A DNA stretch of 64,000 bases from positions 1,116,001 to 1,180,000 of the forward strand of contig JAQGDQ010000019.1 of assembly GCA_030141605.1 (NCBI GenBank). The letters run 5' to 3'. Below the pieces are notes generated by a model. That model worked only from the letters and a program-made list of their open reading frames with translations, did no database searches and was not told the origin of the DNA. This DNA comes from Tubiluchus corallicola (Eukaryota; Priapulida; Priapulimorpha; Priapulimorphida; Tubiluchidae). This document shows, piece after piece, positions 62,921 through 64,000 of the stretch. The position numbers were made by a program, and so were the translations under genes. How positions within the stretch are numbered: the first letter of the stretch is position 1; every line of letters begins with the position of its first letter.

Positions 62921-62994
62921 CACCTTGCGGGTTAAAATCCTCTGCTTTTTTTTCGCAGTGTTTATCTCATCTACAATACTTCAGAGCGCAGTTG
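62921..62994 (-). repeat. Right terminal inverted repeat
   Basis: On the minus strand it begins caactgcgctctgaagtatt and ends ttttaacccgcaaggtg. It differs from the left arm by scattered substitutions and small indels, mostly in the middle, so the insertion is not very recent or the ends diverged before insertion. Confidence 0.8.
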
Positions 62995-64000
62995 AAACGC
63001 GTTACCTAATATTATACCGCTGTATAGTATTCTTGTTCAATATTTATACAGAATTTGAAAAAACCAATGTTCTTTACAAAAAATGATAAATTATTTTTAG
63101 GCTTTCAGTCATCGTGTCTGTACACGGCGGAAGTCGTAAATGTTACCAACGTTTTTTATTTGCTGCTTAACATCTGCATCTACTTTATAATAGCAGCCCA
63201 TGCTGCCGTACCACCCAAAGGCAAAAAACCAGAGAAAACTTTTCATGGTTGAAGAAGCAAGCAAGTGGGAATGCTTATGGGAAGCAAACATTGCTTTCTT
63301 GTTTCATGATTTTACAAAGTTTTGAATGCAGATTTATTATCTCTGTCGCAACATTTACACCATAAGTGTTCATTTTTGGAGGTTTCTGATGCTATTTGAT
63401 GAAAGCTATAGAATCATGTGGAACACTCAGAAATTTTTCTGCTTCGCAAACAAAGTTTCATCAAAGCCGTTACTGTTGAAGTTGTTTTGTCAATCCAGGA
63501 CTAACTGGATTAAGCCCCGTTTGTGTTTCCATTCCAAGTCAGCATGTTATATCGGATTAAATTCTAAAAATTGAAAGCCTTTTCAATAGAAGCCTCTTAG
63601 AGGACATAAAATCGTCACACATTTCACTGACCTGTAAGCTCAACGACCTAAATGGACTTTTTCTAAATAGAATTTCAAACGGCTGCCAGTTTTGTTTAGT
63701 TGCCCACTCTATGTCAAAAATCCTGAGCCAAAGACAAAGTTAAAACTAATATCGCATTATCATTATCATCATTACCACTGTTATCCAAAAACAATATTAG
63801 CAACAACAACAGCAGCACTTACAGGCAGAATCAGTAGCAAGTTATGGCAACTAACGTGTAAATGCAACGCATACCACTTTCACTTATGCGTTCTGTAATG
63901 TTAATTTACTGGACATCCTAACAGCAATGCAAATACTTGATAAAGTTTCACTACTTTCTTAAAGACTGAGTTTTCTAAATGCATTGGCGTTAGATCGCTC
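62995..64000 (+). other. TRIM9: Right end of window, TRIM9 intron 5 continued
   Basis: AT-rich sequence with short trinucleotide-rich stretches near 63755-63815 (attatcatcatt, caacaacaacagcag). No FN3 or SPRY exon was recognised, so the next TRIM9 exon should lie beyond 64000. Confidence 0.65.

Larger units (their letters stand above)
61732..62994. mobile_element. Non-autonomous DNA-transposon-like element with ~73-bp TIRs
   Basis: The outer ends are inverted repeats. The left arm is 61732-61804 and the right arm about 62921-62994. Both read caactgcgc..gaagtattg, then a divergent ~12 bp, then ctgcgaaaaaaa, then cagaggattttaacc(c)cgca. Similarity is about 80-85% by eye. The 1.26-kb interior has no transposase-like frame, so the element is non-autonomous or decayed. 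The word atagatggcgc occurs twice inside (near 62189 and 62841). A target-site duplication is not obvious, so the true termini may lie slightly further out. Confidence 0.75.

Overview
This window is nuclear DNA of an animal. Its genes are interrupted by GT-AG introns, some very long. The DNA is AT-rich and full of microsatellites and decayed retrotransposons, with no bacterial-style gene packing. Two genes can be identified with confidence, and both are truncated by the window edges. The protein matches are typical of a bilaterian invertebrate. TRIM9 exon 1 looks most like lophotrochozoan or invertebrate-deuterostome TRIM9, but I cannot fix the phylum.

Left end, minus strand (90-3484): the first three coding exons of L2HGDH, the mitochondrial FAD-dependent L-2-hydroxyglutarate dehydrogenase. 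They encode a transit peptide, the FAD-binding Rossmann motif and the following conserved block. The rest of the gene lies to the left of the window. Its 2.2-kb first intron holds a tRNA-like SINE head and two decayed non-LTR retrotransposon tails in opposite orientation.

From 3658 rightwards, plus strand: a TRIM9/TRIM67-class E3 ubiquitin ligase gene. Exon 1 (3658-4437) encodes the RING, its long insert, B-box 1 and B-box 2. It is followed by an intron of about 50.3 kb. Four exons between 54744 and 59768 then encode the coiled coil and COS box. The FN3 and SPRY exons were not found and should lie to the right. The two genes are head-to-head, with 173 bp between start codons and a perfect TCACGTGA E-box between them, which suggests a shared bidirectional promoter. 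In human, L2HGDH and TRIM9 also lie near each other (chromosome 14q21-q22), so this looks like conserved ancient linkage.

The giant TRIM9 intron holds no gene that I can identify. It contains tandem repeats (15142-15518, 18001-18164), a telomere-like tract, GA, TA/GA, CT and ATC microsatellites, a 51-bp perfect inverted repeat (51985-52224), a DR1 nuclear-receptor-type motif and two CRE palindromes. It also has several short exon-like open segments that might be alternative first exons or small nested genes, all unproven. Downstream of TRIM9 exon 5 there is a 1.26-kb non-autonomous DNA-transposon-like element with terminal inverted repeats of about 73 bp (61732-62994). Just before it sits a candidate exon that would end TRIM9 early.

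Most short open frames in the intronic DNA look like chance, and I left them out unless something else supported them.
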